Origin: JAHFOW01 sp964370795
GTDB lineage: Bacteria; Planctomycetota; Brocadiia; Brocadiales; Brocadiaceae
Assembly: GCA_964370795.1 (NCBI GenBank)
Contig: CAYJME010000030.1
Coordinates: 1-22,507, forward strand
Direction of reading: 5' to 3'
Length of the DNA stretch: 22,507 nucleotides
Part shown: piece after piece, positions 16,006 through 22,507 of the stretch
How the letters are laid out: every line of letters begins with the position of its first letter
Position numbering within the stretch: the first letter of the stretch is position 1
Notes under the pieces: generated by a model
What the model was told of the DNA's origin: nothing
Databases searched by the model: none
Seen by the model: the letters and a program-made list of their open reading frames with translations, nothing else
Made by a program: the position numbers and the translations under genes

Positions 16006-17058
16006 TTAGTGAGTAGTTTGTGAAATCTGTGATTTATTATTTTCTGGTAGCGGGTTTTTTATTATTAGGGTGTCCGCTTCTTCCTGGCTCATTGGCGCAA
16101 CCTCTACCATCCTTGCAGAGGGGTCATCGTTTATTTTTTTTACGGAAACCTTTACTGACGGTAATAGTTGTGATTTTCCGTATCGTGCTGTTATTCGGGC
16201 TGCTGTTAGAATCTTTTCTTCCGTTAATTCTCCCCGCATAAGGGTAAAAGGACCTTTCATGTCAACCAGGCTTAAGAGAAGGTCGCCTTCCCTGCACAGG
16301 GTATTTATCCTTTCATTGTCTTCCTCGTTTCTTCCCACGATGGCTTTTGTATTGTTGTCGATTCTGAAATGCCTTCCCACTTTTAATAAATTAACATCAT
16401 TTACATTTGCATCGCAGGTATTAACCAGATCCCTCATACGATTTGCAAACTCAGGGTCGGTAAGCAGGCATCCACCGGCGGAACAGGGGTAATCCTTAAT
16501 CTGGAATACATCGGCAAGCTGAATCTGGTTTTTTCTGGAACGTCCGCGGATTTGTAACAACTTGTCTCTATCTACAAGTCCCGTTTTTTCAGGGATAGTA
16601 GGTTCCATGTGTTTTGCGCAGAGAGGTCTTAACACCAAACCGACGAGATCTGCTTCTTGGTCAATGATTTTCATAGCCTCTTTCCGTTGGGACATGGGTC
16701 TTTGTCCCAAAACCTCGCCCGTAATAATAAAATCAGCGCCAATCTCACGCATATAATCGCCGGCAACACGGAAAATATTGATGCGGCAATCAATACAGGG
16801 GTTCATGTTTTTACCATATCCGAACTTGGGTTTTTTTACTAGTTCCAGAAAACGTTCCGTGGTATTGATGACCTTGATGGGCACACCAAGCTTTTCTGAA
16901 ACCTTTACCGCTTCAAGCTTACAGCTTCCCTGTGATGTACAACGACAGAAGACCGTTACAAAATTGAGGGCGATCACCTCGATTCCCTGTTCCTGGATAA
17001 CACGGATAGCGAGGGTGCTGTCTAATCCCCCGGACAATAAAGCCAATGCCTTTGCCAA
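16006..17058 (-). CDS. ThiI/MnmA-like PP-loop tRNA thiolation-type protein with NFACT-R-like C-terminal domain
   Basis: A 350-residue PP-loop ATP pyrophosphatase family protein. The N-terminal SGGLDS (9-14) is the ATP-binding loop. Conserved cysteines follow in CRC (38, 40), GSCK (46), NPCIDC (88, 91) and PCSAGGC (192, 197). The pattern YGKNMNPCIDCR and PCSAGGCLLTDPEF is that of the stand-alone ThiI-like proteins annotated as tRNA 4-thiouridine or 2-thiouridine synthases. Residues about 210-295, with DMKGPFTLMRG, resemble the RNA-binding NFACT-R_2 domain, so an RNA substrate is likely. The cysteine set could bind an Fe-S cluster. The start is TTG at 17058, supported by AAGGAG 7 nt upstream. 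It is first of the minus-strand run leading to tatC and divergent from the Memo gene. The exact modification is inferred, not shown. Confidence 0.82.
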   Translation of the reverse strand: MAKALALLSGGLDSTLAIRVIQEQGIEVIALNFVTVFCRCTSQGSCKLEAVKVSEKLGVPIKVINTTERFLELVKKPKFGYGKNMNPCIDCRINIFRVAGDYMREIGADFIITGEVLGQRPMSQRKEAMKIIDQEADLVGLVLRPLCAKHMEPTIPEKTGLVDRDKLLQIRGRSRKNQIQLADVFQIKDYPCSAGGCLLTDPEFANRMRDLVNTCDANVNDVNLLKVGRHFRIDNNTKAIVGRNEEDNERINTLCREGDLLLSLVDMKGPFTLMRGELTEEKILTAARITARYGKSQLLPSVKVSVKKINDDPSARMVEVAPMSQEEADTLIIKNPLPENNKSQISQTTH

Positions 17059-17101
17059 AATCTAACTCCTTAATGTTATTGAATTTCCATACTCACGGTG
17101 T

Positions 17102-17120
17102 TTTGTAAAATATTTACAAA
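17102..17120. promoter_or_regulatory. Palindromic operator candidate in a divergent promoter region
   Basis: A perfect inverted repeat with 8-nt arms and 3-nt centre (TTTGTAAA, ATA, TTTACAAA) lies between the divergent ThiI-like and Memo genes, 44 nt from the TTG start of the former. Its shape recalls Rex-type or Crp/Fnr-type sites, but it matches neither consensus exactly (Rex boxes are one base longer). Confidence 0.4.
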
Positions 17121-17172
17121 TTCTAAACCATTATAAGGGCATCTTCAAATAAAAAATCAATCGAAAAGAAGT

Positions 17173-17201
17173 TTGACTGTTTCATCCCGGCGTGTTAAAG
17201 T
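17173..17201 (+). promoter_or_regulatory. Candidate sigma-70 promoter for the Memo gene
   Basis: TTGACT (17173-17178) is followed after 17 nt by TAAAGT (17196-17201), with TATACT immediately downstream. It is about 70 nt before the start codon in the divergent intergenic region. Confidence 0.35.
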
Positions 17202-17270
17202 ATACTCAATTTTTAGTTGTACCGTTGAAATCTTTTATTGTGATTTTATACATGAGGAATGAGGGTGGTT

Positions 17271-18074
17271 ATGATAAGACAACCGGCTGTGGCTGGTAGT
17301 TTTTATAGTGGGGATGCGGTCTCTTTAAAAAGCGATATCGAAGGTTTTGTGATGAAAGACTGTGAAAAGCAGTCTGCTCTGGGTATCGTTTCTCCACACG
17401 CTGGTTATGTTTATTCTGGCCGTGTTGCAGGAAATCTGTATTCAAAGATTAAAATACCCGATACGGTGGTTATTCTTTCGCCGAATCATACAGGCTATGG
17501 CGCACCATATTCCATCTGGCCTGGCGGTTCATGGCGCACGCCGCTGGGGGATGTTAAGATCGACGAGGAAATAGTAAACGAATGGGCGCTTCACTGTGAC
17601 CTGATAGAGAAAGATCGTGAGGCGCATTTATATGAGCACGCCGCTGAGGTGCAGCTTCCCTTCATTCAATACTTCAATCCTGGTGTGCGGATTGTTGTAA
17701 TGGTTATTTCTGCCCGGAATATCGCGGATCTTAAAAATATCGGCAAGAGTCTATCTCTGGTGTTGCAGAAATTAAGGCCAGATGCCCTTGTGGTTGCCTC
17801 ATCTGATATGACACATCACGAGTCTCAGGTGTCTGCAAACAGGAAGGACAAAATCGCCATTCATGAGATACTTGCGCTGAATGAGGATAATTTGTACCGA
17901 AAGGTCAGAGAGATGAATATCACCATGTGCGGTATTTTTCCTGCCGTTACCATGCTGGTATGCGCAAAGGAGCGAGGGGCGACAAAGGCCGAGTTGGTGC
18001 GTTATGAGACGAGCGGTGATGTTACCGGCGATTATGACCAGGTTGTAGGATATGCGGGTGTTATTGTACACTAA
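17271..18074 (+). CDS. amrB: Memo-family protein (AmmeMemoRadiSam system protein B)
   Basis: The 267-residue protein begins MIRQPAVAGSFY, the usual family start. ATG 17271 is preferred over ATG 17259 because GAGGG stands 5 nt before it, whereas the upstream ATG has no properly spaced site. The Memo metal-site motifs are present: His43 in SPHAGYVYSG, His73 in SPNHTG and Cys220 in MCGIFPAVTM, along with EHAAEVQLPF (122-131) and SSDMTHHE (177-184). The family fold resembles LigB-type dioxygenases. The bacterial role is unknown; it is often encoded with an AMMECR1-domain protein and a radical SAM protein, neither of which is in this window. It is followed 239 nt later by the formate dehydrogenase gene. 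Confidence 0.9.
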   Translation: MIRQPAVAGSFYSGDAVSLKSDIEGFVMKDCEKQSALGIVSPHAGYVYSGRVAGNLYSKIKIPDTVVILSPNHTGYGAPYSIWPGGSWRTPLGDVKIDEEIVNEWALHCDLIEKDREAHLYEHAAEVQLPFIQYFNPGVRIVVMVISARNIADLKNIGKSLSLVLQKLRPDALVVASSDMTHHESQVSANRKDKIAIHEILALNEDNLYRKVREMNITMCGIFPAVTMLVCAKERGATKAELVRYETSGDVTGDYDQVVGYAGVIVH

Positions 18075-18092
18075 CGAAAGTTCATTCCCTGT

Positions 18093-18124
18093 GTCATTGC
18101 GAGGGTCTTTTCCGAAGCAATCTC
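18093..18124. repeat. Partial copy of the dispersed GTCATTGCGAG repeat
   Basis: GTCATTGCGAG ... GAAGCAATCTC corresponds to one half of the palindromic element seen complete at 21051-21135. It lies just after the Memo gene and lacks the second half. This kind of element occurs in many unrelated bacterial genomes. Confidence 0.7.
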
Positions 18125-18203
18125 CCCACTTTTATAAGGGGGAATTGGTTGCGGCTATGCTGCGTTAGGAATATCTACGAATAAATAAAACAAGCTTTAG
18201 TGA

Positions 18204-18299
18204 ATGTTGTTATTCAGATGTAAAGAATGTCTGGCAGAAATTGAATGTGGATGTTGTTATAGTGGGATAGTAAAAAATATTTTTATATCCAGGAATTAG
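18204..18299 (+). CDS. Possible 31-residue cysteine-rich peptide upstream of fdhA
   Basis: An ATG-to-TAG frame of 31 codons encodes MLLFRCKECLAEIECGCCYSG and ten more residues. It has five cysteines in a CxxC...CxCC arrangement reminiscent of a small zinc-ribbon or metal-binding peptide. It ends 14 nt before the fdhA start and overlaps no other gene. There is no Shine-Dalgarno, so translation is doubtful; it may be chance or a decayed gene. Confidence 0.25.
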   Translation: MLLFRCKECLAEIECGCCYSGIVKNIFISRN

Positions 18300-18313
18300 C
18301 AGGAGAATGATGT

Positions 18314-21016
18314 ATGGTAATGATTCCAAAGGTAAAACTCACGATTGATGGTGAGACTATTGAGGTGGATAAAGGCAAGACGGTCTTACAAGCCGCCAAT
18401 TCGGTTGGTATCCGGATTCCAACCCTTTGCCATGACCCGCGCCTTGAGCCATTTGCTGCGTGCCGTGTGTGCATGGTGGAAACCCAGAGGGGCGCATCAA
18501 GCGCTCTCATCACTTCATGTAACACTGAAGTTACTGATGGTATGGTAATCCGTACCGATTCCGAGAAGGTTTTGAAGACACGAAAGATGGTTTTGGAGTT
18601 AATTCTCTCCGACCATCCCAAAGACTGCATGACATGCGAGAAATGCGGTTCCTGTACATTGCAGAATCTTGCTTACGAATATAGCATAAGGGAGAGCCGG
18701 TTCTTTGAAGAACCAAAGAAAGGCATTGAAGACGACAGGAATCCCGTTATTCTCAAAGATAATGACAAATGTATTCTGTGTGGCCGTTGTGTGCGTATTT
18801 GCGCTGAAGTACAGCAGGATTATGCCATAGATTTCAGAAACCGGGGGTTTGGAACCCAGACGGGCACTGCTTTTGGAAAATCACTCCTGGATACAACCTG
18901 TGTGTTGTGCGGTCAGTGTGTATCAACGTGCCCTGTAGGTTCTCTTGTGGAAAAACAGGCAGTTGGCAAGGCACGGGAATGGGAGTTGAAAGAGGTCAAA
19001 ACCACCTGCGCATATTGTGGTGTTGGCTGTACCATGTTTTTAAATGTGAAAGGAAACCACGTTGTAAAGGTGACGTCAAAGGTCGGAACTGTTCCGAATG
19101 ATGGAAACCTCTGTGTAAAGGGGCGGTTTGGGTACGACTTCATTCATCATCCAGACCGGTTAAAACATCCCCTGATAAGGAAGAATGGAAAACTTGAGGA
19201 GTCAACGTGGGATGAGGCGTTGAGTCTCATTGCCAGCAAATTCAATGAAATAAAGGCCAAGCACGGGCCCGATAACATTGGCGTATTCAGCTCGTCACGT
19301 TGTACCAATGAGGAAAATTACCTGGCGATGAAATTTGCGCGGGCAGTCATTGGCACAAATAACGTAGACCAGTGTGCCCGGACTTGACACGCCCCTACCG
19401 TCGCCGGTCTGGCGATGTCATTTGGTAGCGGCTCAATGACCAATTCCATTGGTGAAATCAAGGATTGCAAACTTATCTTCTTAATCGGTGGTAATCCAAC
19501 CGAGGCGCATCCTATCGTGGGATTGGAAATGAAGAAGGCATTGAGGAAGGGTTGCACGTTTATCGTTGCCGACCCTCGCCGTATCTGGTTTGCGCAGCAT
19601 GCAAAATTATATCTTCCGGTAAGACCGGGTTCGGATAATTGGTTGCTCAATGCAATGGCGCATGTGATTATTGCAGAAGGTCTTGAAAATAAGGAATTTA
19701 TCAAAACCAGAACTGAAGGGTACGAAGAGTTAAAGGCGTTTATAAAGGATATTACTCCCGAAAAGGCTTCTGAATATACGGGTATTCCTGCAGAAGATAT
19801 CCGGCATGCGGCCAGAATGTACGCCAAATCAGAGAAGTCGGCTATATTCTATACCCTGGGAATTACCGAGCATACCTGCGGTACTGACAATGTAAGAACA
19901 ATTGCAAATCTTGCCTTATTAACGGGACATATAGGGAAACGCAGTACCGGGGTGAATCCTATTCGTGGCCAGAATAATGTGCAGGGCTCTACGGATATGG
20001 GATGTTTACCGGACAGGATGCATGGGTATCAGTATCTTTCGGATGCTGCTATCGTTGAAAAATTTGAAAAGGCATGGGGGGTGAAATTACCGAAGACGCC
20101 GGGCGCCACTTCACCAACTATGTTTGAACGCATGAACAAAGGGCAGTTTAAGGCGCTGTACGTAATCGGTGAAGACCCTGTTATGAGCGAGCCGAATCAG
20201 AATTACACGATTAATGGGTTAAAAAACCTTGATTTCCTGGTTGTTCAGGATATCTTTATGTCCGAGACGGCAAAATATGCAGACATCGTCCTGCCGGCAA
20301 CCAGTTTTGCCGAAAAGGATGGCACATTTACGAATACGGAACGTCGTGTGCAACGGGTGCGGAAGGCGATTAACCCCATAGGAAATACAAAACCCGACTG
20401 GCAGATTATGTGTGAATTATCTAATCGTATGGGGTACAAAATGGATTTCCCATCGCCGAAAGAAGTTTGGGATGAGATTGCAAGTTTGGCGCCTCTGTTT
20501 GCAGGAATTAATTATGCGCGGATTGAGCACACCGGCATTCAATGGCCATGTCCGGATGCTAAACACCCCGGCACGAAATTCCTGCATGAAGGGAAATTCT
20601 CACGGGGCCTTGGCAAGTTCTTCGTATTGCCATACCGTGCGCCGGCAGAGAGCCCCGACAAAGAGTATCCATTATTACTTTCAACAGGGCGTACCCTCTA
20701 TCATTATAATGCAGCTACCATGACCAGAAGATCTGCCGGTAGTGTGCATAAATCAAATGAATGTTTTGTCGAAGTACATCAATCAGATGCGAAGGAATTA
20801 GGTATTTTTGACGGAGAGATAGTAAAGATTATCACCCGCCGCGGCGAGATAACTGCCCGTGCCGAAGTTTCCGAAAAGGTAAAAAAAGGCATTATCTGGG
20901 TGCCGATGCACTTTGTAGAGTCGGCCGTGAACAAGCTTACGAAGGATGCTTACGACAATATCACACAAACAGCAGAATATAAAGTTTGTGGCGCAAAGAT
21001 AGAAAAATTAAAGTAA
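18314..21016 (+). CDS. fdhA: Selenocysteine-containing formate dehydrogenase alpha subunit (NuoG-like, UGA read as Sec358)
   Basis: It interconverts formate and CO2 at a bis-MGD Mo or W centre; in acetyl-CoA-pathway organisms it starts the methyl branch. The 900-residue product spans an in-frame TGA at 19385-19387, with both sides in one frame. N-terminal clusters: [2Fe-2S] Cys39/50/53/69; His101-Cys105-Cys108-Cys114; two [4Fe-4S] sets (153/156/159/163 and 196/199/202/206). The catalytic domain starts with CAYCGVGC (Cys232/235/239/267). The UGA lies in DQCART-Sec-HAPTVAGL, matching the active site NVD.CAR.UH of Sec-type FDHs. This is the layout of soluble NAD(P)- or ferredoxin-linked FdhA, about 890-900 aa. 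No twin-arginine signal is present, so it is cytoplasmic. AGGAG lies 8 nt before ATG 18314. No beta subunit follows; the next gene is opposite-strand. Confidence 0.95.
19385..19428 (+). promoter_or_regulatory. Bacterial SECIS element directing selenocysteine at UGA 19385-19387
   Basis: Immediately after the UGA, a 7-bp apical stem (19399-19405 with 19411-19417, including one G-U) closes the loop GGUCU (19406-19410). This loop is the same as the SelB-binding loop of E. coli fdhF, at nearly the same distance (21 nt) from the UGA. A lower stem, CUAC with GUAG (19395-19398 and 19425-19428), extends it across an asymmetric internal loop. It should recruit SelB with Sec-tRNA. Confidence 0.9.
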
Positions 21017-21050
21017 GTTTTTGAGAATCAACAAAAAGGCGTCTATCCAT

Positions 21051-21135
21051 GTCATTGCGAGCGAAGCGAAGCAATCTTTCTCTCTAAATCCATGAAAAGA
21101 GGAGATTGCTTCAGTCGTTCCTCCTTCGCAATGAC
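21051..21135. repeat. Complete dispersed palindromic repeat (GTCATTGCGAG ... CTCGCAATGAC type)
   Basis: The ends GTCATTGCGA (21051-21060) and TCGCAATGAC (21126-21135) are inverted. A second inverted segment, AGCAATCT (21070-21077) against AGATTGCT (21103-21110), lies inside. It sits 35 nt after the fdhA stop and may act as a 3' hairpin. The family occurs in many bacterial genomes, and translating it gives well-known spurious proteins. The remaining DNA to 21315 has no gene that can be supported. Confidence 0.8.
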
Positions 21136-21315
21136 ACGACAGTAGGCTTTTTGCACAGACTCTTGAGCCTTGAGAGCTGGGGACTTTTGTCTTGATATGC
21201 TCAATCCTTTTGCATTCGTAGAGAACAACGGGCAAAAACGCCTCGTACAATTTCACCCGACCCATCCAACTGTTTATGGTCTGTAAATGCACCTGTTGAT
21301 TGCTGCTGTGCTGCC

Positions 21316-22098
21316 TTAGATATTTTCCAGCAAAAACTTTCTTATAGTCTCAAAAACCACATTCCTTTCCTGACCGTGCATTATCATGTGGTGACTTCTT
21401 TTGAGCCAGACGATCCTTTTATCTGAAGAACCGAGGTGTTTGAGTAAATAGTGTGCGCCTGCCGGCGCTGCGATTATGTCTTTTTTAGAGTGAATTACCA
21501 GCGTAGATGATTTTATATCTTTAAGTTTTGGTTTGACGGTGTTCATGAGCTGCTTGAGTTCGTAAACGGTTTGCAGCGGGAAATATCTTTCTAGAGGGAA
21601 ATGCAAAAGGCCTGAAAAATCTTCAGATTCTATATAACATCTTTTTCTTAACGTTTTGACCCTTTTTATAAAAATTTTGCAGATATCAATAAGGCTATTC
21701 ATAGGTAAATATTCACGGAAGATGAAGAGTGGCGGACTGAGGAGTACCGCCTTTTCGATGGGAGAGTGTGACGCCAAATGTAATGTTAATAATGCGCCAA
21801 GAGAAAAGCCTATTACAACAACTTCTCTGTATCTGTCTTTGAGCTGAAGATACTCTGACTCTACCTTTCTTTGCCAATGCTGGAATGTGACGGATGTAAA
21901 ACTACCGTTCGTCTCACAATGCCCGGGCAAAAGGATACCCCTTGCTGTAAAGCCCCACTTATTTAAGCTGTCTCCAAGTTCTCTCATTTGAATAGGACCG
22001 CAACCGAAACCATGGAGCAGGAGACACGCCCTATTTCCATGCCCGACAGTAAATTCTTTACCGAAGAGAGATAGCTTATCGGGATCTGTTGTATTCAT
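21316..22098 (-). CDS. Alpha/beta hydrolase, carboxylesterase or monoacylglycerol-lipase-like
   Basis: A 260-residue single-domain serine hydrolase. The nucleophile elbow is GFSLG (Ser99); the likely acid is Asp207 in HSKKDIIA and the base His237 in RSHHMI. An oxyanion-hole motif LLLHGFGC occurs at 26-33. The GHCETNG segment and HSKKD...SHH spacing resemble the Est30 type of carboxylesterases and monoacylglycerol lipases. It has no signal peptide, so it is cytoplasmic. The start ATG at 22098 has no obvious Shine-Dalgarno. It is convergent with fdhA and stands alone. The natural ester substrate cannot be inferred. Confidence 0.88.
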   Translation of the reverse strand: MNTTDPDKLSLFGKEFTVGHGNRACLLLHGFGCGPIQMRELGDSLNKWGFTARGILLPGHCETNGSFTSVTFQHWQRKVESEYLQLKDRYREVVVIGFSLGALLTLHLASHSPIEKAVLLSPPLFIFREYLPMNSLIDICKIFIKRVKTLRKRCYIESEDFSGLLHFPLERYFPLQTVYELKQLMNTVKPKLKDIKSSTLVIHSKKDIIAAPAGAHYLLKHLGSSDKRIVWLKRSHHMIMHGQERNVVFETIRKFLLENI

Positions 22099-22240
22099 GG
22101 TGATTTATAGTGGATGGTTGGTAGTACATTATAAATAAAATACGCTATAATTGAGAACAAATCAGGCCTAATCATAACAAAACAAATGAGGATTTATAAA
22201 TGATAGTCAGGGTAATTCAAAGACAACGTCTGCTTCCAAC
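22099..22240. other. AT-rich leader region upstream of the alpha/beta hydrolase
   Basis: No gene is visible in this stretch. It should contain the promoter of the minus-strand hydrolase, but no box pair stands out. It continues to the right into a cluster of short palindromes. Confidence 0.3.
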
Positions 22241-22324
22241 AGCCCTAACACAGGGCTGTGATAAGACAGCCCAGGGCAACGCCCTGGGAAGAGAAATAGC
22301 GAAAAATTAAACCCTGAAAGGGTT
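22241..22324. repeat. Cluster of three short perfect palindromes
   Basis: Three hairpins follow one another: AGCCCT/AGGGCT (22241-22246 with 22252-22257), CCCAGGGC/GCCCTGGG with loop AAC (22270-22288), and AACCCT/AGGGTT with loop GAA (22310-22324). The combination CCCAGGGCAACGCCCTGGG plus CCCTGAAAGGG is characteristic of intergenic repeat elements found in many copies in some planctomycete and other genomes. Confidence 0.65.
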
Positions 22325-22390
22325 ATATAATAAAGTATATTATCCCATATGTATCGCTCATTATAATTTACCTGATATTTATTCAGAAAC

Positions 22391-22433
22391 TCAAGAAATT
22401 CTTCTTGAAACGTTTTGTTTTAAGGAATATTTT
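22391..22433 (+). promoter_or_regulatory. Candidate promoter with overlapping palindrome before the right-edge gene
   Basis: TTGAAA (22405-22410) and TATTTT (22428-22433) are 17 nt apart. A 7-bp inverted repeat (TCAAGAA, ATTC, TTCTTGA; 22391-22408) overlaps the -35 box and could be an operator. The call rests on short motifs only. Confidence 0.3.
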
Positions 22434-22473
22434 TTCTACAATGAATATAAAATGTGAAGGAGGATGTTTGTTA

Positions 22474-22507
22474 ATGATTGGGATATTGTTTTCCGTTCAT
22501 TGTTATT
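22474..22507 (+). CDS. Probable start of a further gene (partial, runs off right edge)
   Basis: A strong Shine-Dalgarno AAGGAGG (22457-22463) is followed by ATG at 22474, open to the window end (MIGILFSVHCY). In the same frame a TTG at 22468 is an alternative start. An ATG at 22464 in another frame abuts the Shine-Dalgarno directly and is less likely. Too short to identify. Confidence 0.4.
   Translation, partial: MIGILFSVHCY

Noticed and set aside
19385..19387. Stop codon splitting fdhA into two genes or a pseudogene
   Set aside because: Frame, conservation and a SECIS hairpin all support selenocysteine recoding; the downstream part remains intact for over 540 codons.
21008..21292. Minus-strand frame of 94 codons, with a start region resembling a reverse-transcriptase tail (INSWMGRVKLYEAF)
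   Set aside because: Its second half is translated GTCATTGCGAG repeat (the familiar spurious CHCEGG...DCFASLAMT peptide). The first half only weakly recalls the SWxGH tail of DGR/retron-type reverse transcriptases and has no upstream domain.
1..22507. CRISPR array, tRNA, rRNA or insertion sequence with transposase
   Set aside because: I saw no regularly spaced direct repeats, cloverleaf with TTCRANY loop, rRNA signature or transposase frame.

Overview
The window (about 42-43% G+C by eye) looks like chromosome of an anaerobic Gram-negative bacterium with an acetyl-CoA/formate type of metabolism. The gene mix is a selenocysteine formate dehydrogenase of the NuoG-like type, an archaeal-type PEP carboxylase, an LptF/G permease (hence an outer membrane with LPS), a thioredoxin of the cytochrome-c-maturation type, and secreted C25-peptidase-like proteins. 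It fits a Brocadiales (anammox) planctomycete best. That assignment is an inference from gene content and not from a marker gene; no rRNA or tRNA gene was seen.

Layout. (1) 1-3710, minus strand: two secreted-protein genes, a 295-aa exported two-domain protein and then the first 729 residues of a gingipain-like C25 peptidase running off the left edge. Each is preceded by its own leader with a cyclic-di-GMP-I (GEMM-I) riboswitch whose 3' part overlaps an intrinsic terminator. (2) 4038-13113, plus strand: archaeal-type PEP carboxylase, an LptF/LptG-like permease with a large coiled-coil insert, a rhomboid protease, DapB, ClpB, a TlpA-like thioredoxin and an agmatinase-family hydrolase. Several of these are closely spaced. 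(3) 17058-13378, minus strand: a ThiI-like PP-loop enzyme with an NFACT-R-like tail, a membrane-anchored coiled-coil/TPR protein and a TatC carrying an extra C-terminal FecR-like domain. (4) 17271-21016, plus strand: a Memo-family protein, then a formate dehydrogenase alpha subunit that reads through an in-frame UGA at 19385 with a clear bacterial SECIS hairpin. (5) 21316-22098, minus strand: an alpha/beta hydrolase. (6) The right end holds short palindromes and probably the first codons of another plus-strand gene.

How the parts relate. The left block is the best candidate for a regulatory unit: two surface or secreted proteins in one orientation, each gated by the same second messenger, with aptamer and terminator arranged as expected for an ON switch. 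PEP carboxylase and formate dehydrogenase are both carbon-assimilation enzymes, with HCO3- entering at PEP and CO2/formate at the methyl branch. DapB supplies diaminopimelate and lysine. Intergenic DNA carries dispersed palindromic repeats, including two copies of the common 'GTCATTGCGAG' element.
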